Origin: Heterotrichella gracilis
Lineage: Eukaryota; Sar; Xanthophyceae; Tribonematales; Xanthonemataceae
Direction: 5' to 3'
NCBI GenBank assembly: GCA_032358255.1
Contig: JAULBX010029633.1
Location: 1 to 20,727 of the forward strand
DNA: 20,727 nucleotides
In this document: positions 20,700-20,727 of the stretch, piece by piece
Numbering within the stretch: position 1 is the first letter of the stretch
How the letters are laid out: each line of letters opens with the position of its first letter
Program-made: the position numbers and the translations under genes
The notes under the pieces: generated by a model
What the model was told of the DNA's origin: nothing
What the model saw: the letters and a program-made list of their open reading frames with translations, nothing else
The model's database searches: none

Positions 20700-20727
20700 A
20701 TTTGGGACTCAAAGTCCACAATGTCAT

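Larger units (their letters stand above)
20020..20727. other. Gene-free right end with hairpins
   Basis: No open frame here resembles a known family and no tRNA or rRNA was recognised. The region holds several stem-loops (listed separately), CTGAGGCCTCAG (20244-20255), and recurrent GACTCA words at about 20221, 20299, 20511 and 20706. It may be a decayed repeat or the flank of a gene beyond the window. Confidence 0.4.

Noticed and set aside
1..20727. tRNA, rRNA, CRISPR array, IS element or prokaryotic operon
   Set aside because: No tRNA B-box or cloverleaf, no rRNA core sequence, no regularly spaced direct repeats and no transposase were recognised. Gene structure is clearly eukaryotic.

Overview
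The window looks like nuclear DNA of a green alga, probably a chlorophyte. Every gene is cut by short GT-AG introns with pyrimidine-rich CTGCAG or CCCCAG acceptors. TGTAA poly(A)-type signals lie about 310-355 bases past three of the four stop codons. Telomere-like CCCTAAA/CCCTAAAA/CCCTACA motifs are present, and exons are GC-rich in moderately GC-rich DNA. I cannot name the species. No rRNA, tRNA, CRISPR array, prokaryotic operon or virus-like gene was seen.

Four protein genes were rebuilt exon by exon, and every junction keeps the reading frame. (1) 393-2409 (+), 6 exons, 364 aa: an extended short-chain dehydrogenase of the dihydroflavonol-reductase/cinnamoyl-CoA-reductase-like group. (2) 9699-4753 (-), 14 exons, 822 aa: a family X DNA polymerase of the Pol lambda type. 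It carries an N-terminal FHA domain, then a canonical PCNA-binding PIP box, a BRCT domain, the dRP-lyase domain, fingers, palm and thumb. (3) 10910-13041 (+), 6 exons, 375 aa: a TTC4/Cns1-type TPR co-chaperone of Hsp90. (4) 14365-19659 (+), 14 exons, 776 aa: an N-terminal signal or anchor segment, an exostosin-type GT47 glycosyltransferase, and a C-terminal TylF-like SAM methyltransferase in one open reading frame.

Layout: a telomere-like array (74-148) lies upstream of gene 1. Genes 1 and 2 converge on a 2.3 kb gene-free stretch that is AT-rich and crowded with palindromes, including a foldback element at 3881-4046. Genes 2 and 3 diverge from a 1.2 kb spacer. Genes 3 and 4 are in tandem. The last 0.7 kb (about 20,020-20,727) holds several hairpin-forming inverted repeats and a short AAAC microsatellite.

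The genes do not form one pathway. The most unusual items are two multidomain fusions: the FHA-PIP-BRCT-polymerase, which puts phosphopeptide reading and clamp binding on one repair polymerase, and the glycosyltransferase-methyltransferase, which suggests coupled making and O-methylation of a glycan. Two sequence-level signals also stand out: the telomere-variant unit TGTAGGG found at two separate places, and a strong excess of the palindrome GCATGC across the window.
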